DNA of 64,000 nucleotides, taken from Climacteris rufus (taxonomy: Eukaryota > Chordata > Aves > Passeriformes > Climacteridae). The stretch is taken from assembly GCA_013398175.1 (NCBI GenBank), contig VZRZ01002176.1, forward strand, positions 594,941 through 658,940, read 5' to 3'. Numbering within the stretch: position 1 is the first letter of the stretch; every line of letters begins with the position of its first letter. Made by a program: the position numbers and the translations under genes. The notes under the pieces were generated by a model. The model worked only from the letters and a program-made list of their open reading frames with translations. It had not been told where the DNA came from and did not search any database. Shown one piece after another: positions 51,119-62,912 of the stretch.

Positions 51119-54100
51119 CTTGATATTTTGAACATGCAAGTCACTTCCAGCGTCTACACATATGAGAGGACAACCTAGATAAGGTCATGCTTTATTTTCT
51201 TTAAGTATGTTCAGTGGATTCAGTCAGAAAACTTTCTGTTTCTGAACTTCTGCACAGTACTCCTGCAGATAATCTTGGAATGTTGATCCAGACTTTTTGA
51301 AGATTAAAAAGAAAAAAATTAGAATGCCAGGTCTGGACTTCCAAGATCCAGACCTGAAGCCTGATAGAGACCTCATTAATCCCAATATATGAGTTTATCA
51401 TAATTTTCAATGGCATTTTGTCTGAGGGATTTCTGGAGGTAATTTCCACACAGATATACTAAAGTTAGTGTTGGAACATCAGTACACTAAGGATGAATTC
51501 CTGGTAATAGTCCAATGCCCATTTCCATTTACATGCAGAGGCCTAAGATTTTGTTTGCCTCCTTTGCATGTTATGTGTAGGTCCTTGTTAGAAGCCTACA
51601 GAAAACAAACTATATTGAACATGATTAAACTGTCACACTTTTGAGGTTTACTCATTGTCCATATGGGCAGGCTGCAAAAATCTGATACAGGGGCAGAAAT
51701 CAGTACAGAGAGGGCTGATATTCCTTTCTCCCACCGCCTGTGCCATGAAGGAACCTTTGCCTCTGAAAGTGGCCGGGGTGCTTGTGGTTCACAAGGGTCT
51801 CCCTTCAGGCTTATGAACCGTGCCTGAGCTGATGCAGACACACAAAGCTTCATGTTCTCATCTGTTCCCATTCTAAATTAATAAAGCCTTAATTATAGGA
51901 GCAGCAGAGCAGAAACTATTTTTGAACAAATTAAAATACTCCATCACGTGCTTTGTGCTTTTTTTTTTCCCAAGCAATTGGTTTTTTTCCTTCCTCATTA
52001 GTGCTTTTCACTGAGGATGCTAATGACTTGCTCAGCAACGATGCCACTGCTTTTAGTTAATCACCACATTAGCAGCCACTGCCGGTGTCAAAATGAAATC
52101 AACCTTCTTGTCTCCCATTGAGTATAATTCTCAAAGTGAATGTTAAGCTGTGAAAACATCCACAGCAAGAGGTGTGTTGTAAGGTAGCTTTTACCAGATA
52201 ACTTTCTGTTGCAACATCATACCAAACTCATCACAAACTATTAATATTTGTTCTCCCTAAAGAATGAATTTATTTGCATTTTCTTCTCATATGCAGAGAG
52301 AAACATTTACACAAATAGAAGGGAGTCAGCCCTTCTATAAAATGGAAATAGAAGGTTTTCAGTTGAATAATTTATCCAAAGATTTTATACAGCACACAAG
52401 GAAACAGGCCACAGTAGAAATTTTTGAAGAATTATGCATTTACATATTGGTATTGTCAAACTTTTACAGCTGGAACTAGGGTTACAGAACTTGATACTCT
52501 CCGTTTTTTACTATAATTTAGGTATCCATTTTTTACAATAATTTATCTCTTACAAAGATGAGAAGAATACGGGTTTCAGATTAGAAAAGGCTTGGATAAC
52601 CCTCTGTCAGGGTACGGTGAGAACAATCGGCAGGTACAGACCCCTTGTCTCATTATAAAGGTAGACAGAGGGTGTGAAACAAGAACATGAATCACTGAGG
52701 AGTAGGCTGAAATGTAACCATTTGGTTTTCTTGTTATTTCTGTAGGTAGACTGGCAAGAAATCATTGAGAGCAGGATTCACATTCGATGCTGAAAGTACA
52801 GAGACACCCTGCTTCAGGGAGAAAATTAAATTAAGTGTTAGTGATATCACTGCTCTGGTGTTCCCAAGCTCTGTGCTATGCCCTTCAAGGGAAAGGATTA
52901 GCTGGAGGAGAAGGAAGAAGGATGCTTGGGAGGTTCACGGCAGGAATCGTTGTCTTTGCAACCCCAGACCTCAGAGGTGCCTAGGAGGAAGGACTCCAGA
53001 TTTCTGTTCCTATGGAAGGAGGGTTTAAACATAGTTTGAGAAACTCTCACGTGTACATGCACTCATAATCCACAAAAAGAGCTTTGACTATTTCGAAGAA
53101 AGACATGCACAAGAATTTCAGAGAAGTGTGCTTTCAGTGTATTCACAAAATATACCAGATATAAATGCCCTTTGTGGTGGTACTTTCCTTTTCTTGTGTT
53201 TTCTGAGTCATTTAAAATTGAACCCTAAAATAAGAAAAATATTTATAGCTTGAAAGGTCAATCTTGCATCTTATAACAGGCTGGATTAATTTCAGACTCT
53301 TTTTACTTTGCCCCCATGAATTTGCCATTCTGAGTACTGAGTACTGCTCATTCCTGGTTCCTTATTTCAGCTTTTATTTTTGATTTTACCCTCTATGGCT
53401 GTATTTTGGACACTATGTGCTGGACTTCTCATACGTGTCTTCTACCATTGAAATCCCCTTCTTTGACCACAAGCTGAGGCAGCAAGACAGGTTGCCCATG
53501 AGTAAGGTCACTGGACTGTGAGGTAAAGAAACTTTTAAGAATGATTTTAATTTCAATAATTCTCTCCTACTAGAGCCAGTGGAAAGACTCCCACAGACTT
53601 CATTAGTTATGAGACTGGCTGCTTATCAACCACCTTGACAATGGTAAAGATAGGAAATGTCTCTTTACCTAATGTAAGGGTAAAAGAAATGCATCGGAAA
53701 TAGATCTGTTGACTGTTTCTCCTGCAAGAAATGAAAAAGGTAGTTCAGCTTCTCACCTTAGGAAAAATTTGAGAACATCAACTAGAAATCCTCTATTTTC
53801 ATCATTTGTGGTTGGCCTGGAGCAGAGGGTGCAAGGAAGCATTATAGGAAGATGCCACTGAATTTGTCAGGACAACTAGCTGAAGTTACAATTTTTAGTC
53901 AGTTTAATTTATAGTCATTTACAGTATCTGATCAAACATGCAAAGCCTCCCTCCTGACAACACCCTTCTAGAACAGAGGCGTATGAGACAAGGTCACAGG
54001 TTCAGAGGAAGAGTAAACAATGTAGGCAATCTCCTCTGAGTTTTGATGTAGTGCCTTAAAGCAAGATGATCCACCTCCTCCAGCCTGTTCTGTGAAAGCT

Positions 54101-54943
54101 TTCACAGTGAAGCTGTTGCCTTCCTGTCAGACTTGATGCCATTTAGATGCACAGCACTGAAAAAGCATGAAATGGTTTTATCACCCCAATATTGAGGGAA
54201 ACCATTAGTATTTTATGTGAGCAAGGTTAATGTGATAAAATTTCATACTTTCTGTGGTATTTTCAACAGAAGTCACTAGAGAACTGGAGTTCTTCAGGAA
54301 GAAGGCAATTTACACCTGATCTCACCAATCTAAAGGGTACTGAGTAAACAAATATATGTATAGTTATTGATTGAAAGAAAACAGTATTTGTCACTCAATT
54401 CTGTCTGTACTTCCACAGAAAATCTTTTTCACAACTAGCCTTTGGTCTTATTGCAAACTTGCAAAATAAAGCAACACCAAGGGGATTGTTGACAAGCATT
54501 CTCTTTAACAAGCAGGGCTTTTTGAATGGTCTTTAAAAATACGTATTTATGCTTCTTGGAACGAAGTAAGCCATATATTATTGCGTCCCTTTAGAATAGT
54601 CTAAAGTATATATGTAGAAAGAAGAGCTAATTTAAGGAATGTGCGGTGCACATTCTTCATCAATTCTGTTTTCTTTATTCAGATGCAGCATCTATTGGAG
54701 CATTTAAGCCACTAAAGCTTTATTTCCCTAGCGTGTATTACGATTTTACACTCACATTTCCAGTGCCATCTGCCTTTGTTGGACGTTATGAACAAATAGG
54801 TGAAATTTTGCCCCTCTGTAGCTGTGTGCATGAAGTGATTGAGTGTTCCAGCTCAAAAGGGCATTTGCTGTCACCTCCCAAGCAGTAATAGAAGTGTCAT
54901 AGCTTCCCTTCACCATCAGAGTTGGTGCAGTCAGTCAGACAAC

Positions 54944-54961
54944 CTCTCTCTCTCTCTCTCT
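54944..54961 (+). repeat. (CT)9 microsatellite
   Basis: Nine uninterrupted CT units, short but pure, and therefore likely to vary in length between individuals. Confidence 0.95.
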
Positions 54962-55379
54962 TAAGGCAAAAGCTGTTAGTATTAGAACAATAACATAAAA
55001 GGTTTGTTCCTGACTTTGGTTTCTGGTAATGGGACTGCTGATGAATTCAAACTATAAAATTCACTGCTAATTAACTCACAAGGTAGCTTCTTGTTACATA
55101 ATTTGCTCTGTTTGTGATCAAAAGTACTTAAGGACAAAAATAAGGCAGCTTCTTACTTATGTTTTTTTTAAAGCTGAATTGGCAACAGTGCTGCTCTTGT
55201 CCTACTTCTCCATGTCAAAAGCCAAACAAAGGCCCCTCCTGAAAAGGTGTTTCATCACAAAGAACGTTGTATGGTAAAATGACCTTGCCAGGTAGGTTTA
55301 AGAGGGGCTGATCCTCATATGAGGGAAATGCATAGAAACCACTGTTAAAGAATGAGCTTTGTGCCAACAGACGCGTTCA

Positions 55380-55401
55380 AATAAACACTTCAGTGTTTAT
55401 T
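55380..55401. repeat. Perfect 10-bp inverted repeat with AATAAA on both strands
   Basis: AATAAACACT (55380-55389) and AGTGTTTATT (55392-55401) are exact reverse complements around a 2-nt centre (TC). Each strand therefore shows an AATAAA hexamer at the start of the palindrome, so in principle it could serve as a polyadenylation hexamer in either direction. No transcript end can be inferred because no gene is visible and the downstream GU-rich element is not obvious. Confidence 0.8.
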
Positions 55402-56250
55402 CAGTCTCAAGCTGCACAGATAGTAACCGTGGATTAATCCAAGGACACTTGATGAGTTTTTAATGGCTCGTTATCCAAAGTCAGGGTTGTGGTCACACGC
55501 TGGTGAGACGAAAGGCTCATGGGGACACGTGGCAGAGTCAAAGTGAAGGGACAGGGCGCAGGGAGGTATTGGGTTCCAGAGGGCTGGGAGACCCAAATCA
55601 GGAATTTTTGGAGTTTTTCAGGAAGGACATGGAGTGAGAGTGAGTCAGCTGTATAAATGCAGGGATGTAGGTCCAATGTGAACACATGGGACTACCTGTC
55701 CTCCCTGACTCTTGGCAACAAACAGCTTTAATTACACCAAAACAAGTATTACTCTCTCAGATGAACACAATCTAAACAAGTTGACTATTCACTCAAATAA
55801 GACAAAATATGCTGTTCACAATTAAACTCAAGTTTGTTTTTTTTAATTTTGCTTCCTTTCTATACTAAAACCTGTTGTTTTGGACGAAACATCAAAACGT
55901 TGTCCAACAGCATTGACACAAAGCACTTTGACATTTTCAAACCAATATTTTGTTTCCGTGTCCCTTTTTTTTTCCTTCAATGTTGAAGGATTTTACAGAT
56001 CTGTGTTGTGGGTGGAGAAAGTACAAGCAGAACAGACCCATTTATATATGAGTTTTCGGAGGTACTAGTATGCTGTAGCACTGAGGACTATATAAATGTG
56101 TATATGTGATGTACAAATAGATTCAGAGGAATTAGACAAAGATTCATTAATCATTACTATAAAGGACCTTATGAACACGACTTTCAACAGCAAATTCTTA
56201 AAGTTCAGATTATGTATTTGAATTAAATTTAATATTTTTAATTATTAAAT

Positions 56251-56271
56251 ATTGCATATTAAATATGCAAT
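56251..56271. promoter_or_regulatory. Perfect 21-bp AT-rich palindrome with two POU-like half sites
   Basis: Arms ATTGCATATT and AATATGCAAT are exact reverse complements around a single A. Each arm carries GCAT next to A/T sequence, as in POU-domain factor sites, and the core GCATATTAAATATGC is symmetrical. It sits in an AT-rich patch (56220-56300), where palindromes arise more easily by chance. A regulatory role is only a suggestion. Confidence 0.35.
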
Positions 56272-58778
56272 TATTTAAATACTAGTATAGAATATTTTAA
56301 ATGTATTTCAGTTCTTCTAGGATTAAGATTTTTTTTCCCCACTCTGACAGAAGCCTACATGAAAAATTCTGACTTTGGTCCATCTGCTGGTAGAGAACAA
56401 AGACCCCTTTCAGAGATGTTTTTTGAGATTCTGGCACTGGCTTGTGACCTGCTGCATCACCACAGGGGCTACAAAATCCAGAAATTTCTCTTGCCCTCCA
56501 AAAGTTTATCTGCCTTCCACAGGTTTTCTATTGACAAGGGAAGTGAAGTATTTACAGAAATGGGAAATGTGCAGTGGCAGTGCAGCAGAAAAGGCTCCTT
56601 GTAAAGCCACATTGAATTTGTCAGAGCAGAAGGTGAATGTTCCTGTTTCATATAAGGAAGATGTAAGATATTCTGGGTTAAGCTTACACAGTTTGATCAT
56701 GCTGAGCATGGCACTGCAGCCTCGTTGCAGGGCAGGACTGGGCAATGTGCCCTGTGGTCTCTGACCAGCCTGAAGTGTGGTGGGTCACAGGGACATGACT
56801 ACACACGGCCACTGTGTTTGCTGCAGTGAAGCTTTGCCCTCCCTGTTCTGCCACTCATGACATGATGTTCAAGCTGCAAGAAACAGCACCAAACTTGGTT
56901 CTTTTTAAGCCTCCCTGGAGTGGCCCCTCATCCCAGGTTCCCTGGAGCCATCTCACCATGCTTGTCTTAGCCTGGGGAGATTGGTGGGCATTGTGTATCC
57001 CTCTGCCTGTGTCACTCAGAGACAAGTTCGTCCCTGGTAACAGTCCATTCAGCCCGGGAAATTCTTTAGGCAGACCAGTGTTCAAGTGATCAACAGATTA
57101 ACCCAGAGCTTCTCCAGCACTCTGCAAAGTTTGCTCTATTCACCTTGCTCTCCTTACCCTCAGCCACCACAGGGAAACTCTCTGCAGAGCAAGAAAACCT
57201 AGCAGTACATGCTATCTTCCTTTCTGTCTCATTTTAAACCATACTGACAAAAAGCCACCTTCTGCTTTCTTTTTCTTTTAATGTTATTTTCTTGCAATTT
57301 TATGTCCTAATCAAAGCACTCATGAATCCCCCACTGTGCTATCACAATGTTTTAAGAGTTGGAAAATTATAATAGTCTTTCCCTAGCTGAGAAATAATGA
57401 AGGAACATCTCTGATCTTTATTGCTAAAATAAAACCAAGAAAAGCAACTGATCAGTATAATGTCTTACATGTCATATGCTTCCTTACCTTAATGTGGGAT
57501 TTGCATTTGTGTCACAATTTGACTGCTGTTCAATAGATGTGTCTGACTTTCCTACTTTCTGGAGGAAAACTGGTAGAACTGGGTCGCTTAAGTAAACTCC
57601 AGGTTTGCATTTGCAACCTTTGTGAGGTTTCTTTTTTATTTTCTCATTTACCATAATGCACAAAATCACAATTCTGCACATTACTGAATATTTGCAACAC
57701 TTCTACTTTGCTAAAACCAATTCCCCATGGTTTTGAAACCCTGTCACATCAAGGTTTATTAGGGTTACAGCACTGCTCATCCAAGACTGGATGAGTGATC
57801 TTTGGAATATATAAAATGAATATATGACTAAATTGCCGTCTATAATTTGCTGTGAGTTTGTATGACAAGGATACAACATCTTGAAAGAGCATGCTTTCTG
57901 AAATGGAGCACATACCCAGTTTCATTCTTCTAAAATATTCTTAGTGAGGAAAATCCAGTTCTCCTGGAAGCCAGGAGTTTTTACCGGAGTGGCAGCATTG
58001 TATTTTATGAAGGTTGTTATGCTAGATAAATACCTGGATTTAGTCCCCCCTCTTCAGGAAGCTGTAAAAGATTCTTCTAAATTACAATTTATTGGCTTGA
58101 TTTCAAGGATCTTAGCCAAAAGCATGAACAACAGAGAACTATTTCATAGCATTCTCAGCAAGACAAGCAATGCCCTTACGAGGTGCTGTGAAGACACCTC
58201 AAGGAAAGGGAAATGTTAGAATCTGGAGATTTCTGCATCTTTGAAGGTCTGGGATTTTTGAGCCCCTAATCCTGCAGCATAGTTGTGCCTAAAAGCCCTG
58301 CTGAGAGGAACTAAAGCTCTGTTTTACAAGTTACTGAGAACAGGTGCAAAAACAAACAGAATTTCTGTCCCAGGAAAGTTCAGACCTTGTACATGATGAA
58401 ACACAATAGACTAACACACACTAAATATGAAGAGAATTTGGCCAATGTAAAATGATCATGTTTATTATGAGCATCAATTTCAGTTGAAAGATAGTTTAAT
58501 ATCTCACTTGTAAACTGAGGGGAATACCAAAGCTGAGCATAATATTTCTGTGTGACTACCGGGACTTCTAAAGCATCAGTATGTTATCTGTCTTCCTTCA
58601 CACACTCCAGAAGCTCCACACAAAGTTTGTATGACACCACCCTAAACTTTTTTATCTCCATTACCTGCTGATATGAGCAGCTGCTGGTTTGGAAGCTGTA
58701 ACTTTGACAAGGTTCTGCAGCACTCTGCAAACGAGCTCTTCTGAATGTTCAGAAAAGTAATGGAAATGTCTTTGTTAT

Positions 58779-59074
58779 GAAAGGGAGAGGAGGAAAGGAG
58801 GAGGAAGAGAGCTGACAGAAGAGAAAGTTTCTCTGCATCAGAGTTTCTTACAACAAATTCCCATTGATACCTGTTTCTGAGCAACTGGTAACAGTGAGAT
58901 GAGAAGGCACTTTGCAAACACTGGGGAAATCAAGTCTCAACTCTTCCTGTGATCAAAAGAGATGCTTTTCAAGTCATTGTGGTCTTGCATATTTGCATAT
59001 GGGAAAAATACAAGCTCTAGCTGTGTAAGGGATAAGGGGAAGGAAAGGGAGAAAGAGAAGGGGAAGGAGGAAGG
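58779..59074 (+). repeat. Two pure purine tracts (33 and 41 bp)
   Basis: Positions 58779-58811 and 59034-59074 consist only of A and G on the plus strand, of GGA/GAA type. Such homopurine tracts can adopt triplex (H-DNA) structure if they have mirror symmetry, which here is only partial. Ordinary sequence lies between them. Confidence 0.85.
58985..59000 (+). promoter_or_regulatory. Tandem TTGCATAT pair containing an octamer ATTTGCAT
   Basis: TTGCATAT is repeated exactly twice (58985-58992 and 58993-59000). The junction forms a perfect octamer motif ATTTGCAT at 58991-58998, the classical OCT/POU binding sequence, with a second half site next to it. This is suggestive of a POU-factor site but is a short motif in 64 kb of AT-rich DNA, and no promoter is visible nearby. 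Confidence 0.35.
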
Positions 59075-60145
59075 TAAGTGACCCCATCCCACCTTCCACT
59101 TGAAAGAGAAACTAAGTGTTAGAGTTGCCTTTTCTTTTTCCAGGGCTCAGCTGGGAAATACTTGCCTGGAAAATAAAACTGGTTTAAGAAACAGGGATAG
59201 TGCAACCTAAAGCATGATTCCTGCTACCTCTTAGGTTCAGGTGGAGTAATCCTCCCCTGAATAGCTTCTTCATGATGAGAAAACAAGAAGGTCTATTACC
59301 AACCATTAAAAAAATCCATTTTTTTGTGTTGAAAGAAAAGTAGATATCTATGTTGTCCAGTCATGGCTGGTTTGGCAGCAGCCATTGCACTGTCCCCATG
59401 CCTGACACCAGGCAGGGGCTACAGAGCAGTGTTAAGTCACAGCCTGCCCATGCTCACAGTTCATATCTGCCTGCTTGTTCATCCTGTTCACTGGACTCCT
59501 GGTAGTACCACAGAGGTGCTCTTCACAGGAAAAATAACTCAATATGCAGCTGAGCAAATGATGAGAGTCTAATTTTTCCTCATTCACAGCTGTGCTGTTG
59601 CTTTACCACTTTGCAAACAAGGAAGTGAAAGAAGCTTAAAAGCACCTTGGCACAATATGTAGAAGGACAAGGACAGCAACCTCGCTGCAAGGTGGAAAAG
59701 CTTAATAAGGGCCGTCATGTACCAGCCACTGTAAGAACAATGGAGTTATATCACTCTAACACACAAGCCCAGTTGAGTGGTACAAGCTCTGCTATAAACA
59801 AATTCTTTTCTGGACAAATTCTTTCTGACAGTTTCAAATGGAGGAGCTTGGCTAAGTTACTACTGGGATGAATTGAATTGTTTGGCTGTAGAGAGGTTGT
59901 CAACAGTCTTCCCATACATACTGTCATTATTTTTTTTGTCTTCCCTCTGTCACCTGCCTGCAAGATGAAAAGGTCAAGAATGAAGGAGCCATCGTGCAGC
60001 TCCTCCTGCTGAGTGAGGTTCCTTGTCATGGCCTGAGGCTTGAGAGGGCAGCACATGTCCTGGGAGTGATAAGTAGGATTGTAGACAGTGATTTCAGCAG
60101 GAAGTGTCACTCATTCAGATGAACAAGGGATGTGCAGAACCGCTC

Positions 60146-60163
60146 AAAAAAAAAAAAAAAAAA
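60146..60163 (+). repeat. A18 homopolymer
   Basis: Eighteen consecutive A residues. There is no recognisable retroposed gene or SINE upstream, no polyadenylation signal placed about 20 bp before it, and no target-site duplication that I can see, so it is annotated as a simple homopolymer and not as a retrocopy tail. Confidence 0.9.
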
Positions 60164-62875
60164 GATCTAGAGAAGAAAGATGATCCTGTCCTTTGAATGC
60201 TTATGTTTCTATCTGAAATTTATTTTTCTACCCTTCTTCCTCAGGGGAAAACAAAATCCACCTCCATCTTGATGATCATTCTCAATTTTTCCTACCCAAG
60301 TTGTGGTAGATTTGGTATGGGGTAGTTAAGCCATGATCTGAGATACTACAGATGTTGACTAAACAACTGATAATCTTCTGTAACACACGGAAACCAGGGC
60401 AGCAACTGACAGGGCAATGGTGACAGCACAGAAGCACAAGTTTGAAAACCTTTGCAGAAGCCAAAGAGGACAGTACCAGGCTCAAGAGAAAGGATGCACT
60501 TAGCAGTTATTTCACAACTTTTCGTGTTATTTCCTTATGGCCATCGCACAGGCCTGATTACCGCTGTGTTTATGAGTACTCTACAGCCTCCATGGCCCAA
60601 CCACGAGGTAGGGAAGCTTCATTTGCCAAGTTATAACAGTGAATGCCCAAGCTTCATCTAAGATCATTTGTGAAGGCTGTGTCATAGAAGGAGAACAAAT
60701 GTGCAGTTCCTTCCTGTACCTCAGCCATGAGCCTTGGTTGGTTGTCAACATTTTATACTTTAATTTCTCAAATACTCCCACTCTGTAATGTTTCATCGTA
60801 ATGTTTTTTAATGCTGTCCTACTTTTCTGTCTTTTAGTTTGTCTGTTTTCGGGGAAAGAGATAGACAAATGATGCCAAGGAAACCTATAAATCAGTTTAT
60901 ATAATTCATAACACTACTGAAAAATCTGTTTGGGATTTATGTCACTGCTAATGAAATGTGCCATTTGTAAGCTGCCTTTTATAATTTATTAAGCAAGCTG
61001 AAATGTTTGCTAAAACAAGATTTGGTAGCGTGTCGTCTACTGGAGTAGACAAAATAGTTTGCTGACAGATCATAGAAATTGGATTTTTATGGTTCCCCAT
61101 CCACTTCAAAGAGCTTTCTTGCTGTCCTCTGAAACAGGATGCTACTTCAGAAGCATGGCATGTGCTCTAGGGGACCATCTCTGTTTTTAATTCACACAAC
61201 AATCCCATCCTGCATTTTCCTTGAGTTAGCTGAATACTGTATATTCCAACACCTTAATCTAAAAAAAATAGATGTATATATAGAAACTTAAATGTTTAAG
61301 GCTGATGTAATGAGCACTTGGAAAGCTTTAAATCAATCATCTATGTCACATAACCTGATTTGGGCCCTCACTCAATTGCAGGTAGCGGCCAGCAACTCCA
61401 GCTGGAAAACCTGGTGGCTAGGCTGTGTGTGCGCCAGTCTGAGAAGGGCAAATCCCAGATCCAGATCCCAGTGAAGTGATGACAAGGTTCCCCTGGGATT
61501 CACTGAAGTTTAACAGAGGACCCAAAGTAAAATGTCTGAACAATGTCTTTGCTTGAAGACCTTCTTCCATGAGCCAAAACATTGGGAAGGTGCCTAGAGC
61601 CAGGACTATCCTAGGGCCTGTGCTGGTATTTTGGGATACAACACTAGAAAAGCCTACTGTGCAGGACAGTTTGAACACCCTGAATACAGTTTCCAACCTA
61701 AAAAAGGCCCAGAACAGGAATGTGCATGTAGAAATCTGTTTCACAGCTTGCAGTGCTGCAGGTTCTGCTTGCACAGTGACTGGAAATGTTATCAAGCCTA
61801 CGTCTTCTTGAGTGTTCATTCCATGCACTAAGAGAAAAAGAGAATATAATTATAGTGCTCTGTTATTTTTATTTTGGTGAGAGTGCTCATTTTGAAGAGA
61901 GGGAAGAGGTGGCCCAAACTGCCTCTGAGAGAGGCGAGAGCACATCAACGTGCTCAGTAAAACTCTTTGCAGGCTGGGAGTTTGGACTGCTGCCACAGCT
62001 CATGTGATAGCACATCTCTCAGAAAGCTATGGAAAATGAAATTCAGTAGTGATATTCCCTTGCAGGTGGTGAATATACTAATCCTACTCACATGTTATGG
62101 TCACTGAGAGAAAAAAACCCCAACTAAATATATAATTAATATCAAGTTGCATGGTAAATATGGTTCATTGCCTTATTCCAGAATTCTCAAGGGATTTCTA
62201 TATTTTCTCTGAAAATAATAATGAGAAATTATAGTGAATGTGCCTATTATTTTCTTGATTATTCTAATTTCTCTTGCTCCCTTCTAAAGACAGAAAGTCC
62301 CATGTCTTCACCAAAAGGTTATTTCTATTTGCAATACTCATGCTCATCTCTTGGCTGCTTCCTATGCTCACAGGGGTGAGGCAGCTCAGAGCTGGGGGAG
62401 GCTGCATCCAGTGGAAGTCGTGGCTGGTGGCCACTGAGGTTCTGCAGAGGAAAGCTGTGATGACAGCAGTGAGAGTGGGAGCATGGAGAAGTGAAAGAAA
62501 TGGGATAATGCCAGCATGGAGGCTGCAGAAAACCGAGAAACTGCATTGCAGTGGCTCATGCATGAGAGAGCCACACTTCCTGGGCTGGGCTGAAGTCTTT
62601 CCAGTTGTTCACTGGGAGAGAGGAGAAAGGTCGGGGGTGCAGGACCTGGATGTGGGGGAGTCTGGCAAGGCAGGCAGAGAAAGGTGCCACATGTCCCCAC
62701 CCTGCACAGCTCTCCCTGTGTGTGCTTGCCCAGTTCTGCCCTACGTCTAGGGCAGAGGTTCTCGCAAATGATGAAGCACCGGGGTTTTTCTCTGATATGG
62801 GGCAATGCTGTGGGGAATCATGAAAGTCCTCTGGCGTTGGTTTTGTGAGTCTTTTCCTTCAGAAAATGCTGAGTG

Positions 62876-62912
62876 AAAAAAAAAAAAAGAAAAAAATAAC
62901 CCCCCCCACCCC
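62876..62912 (+). repeat. A13 run followed by C8/C4 runs
   Basis: A13 at 62876-62888, a second A-rich stretch, then C8 at 62900-62907 and C4 at 62909-62912. It is one of several A-tract-then-C-run junctions in the window. Confidence 0.88.

Noticed and set aside
60146..60163. Poly(A) tail of a processed pseudogene
   Set aside because: No gene-like sequence, polyadenylation signal or target duplication found around the A18 run.
62274..62750. 158-codon plus-strand open frame as a protein-coding gene
   Set aside because: No recognisable domain, opposing 139-codon frame, no convincing splice or promoter context; length is within what 64 kb of locally GC-richer non-coding DNA yields by chance.
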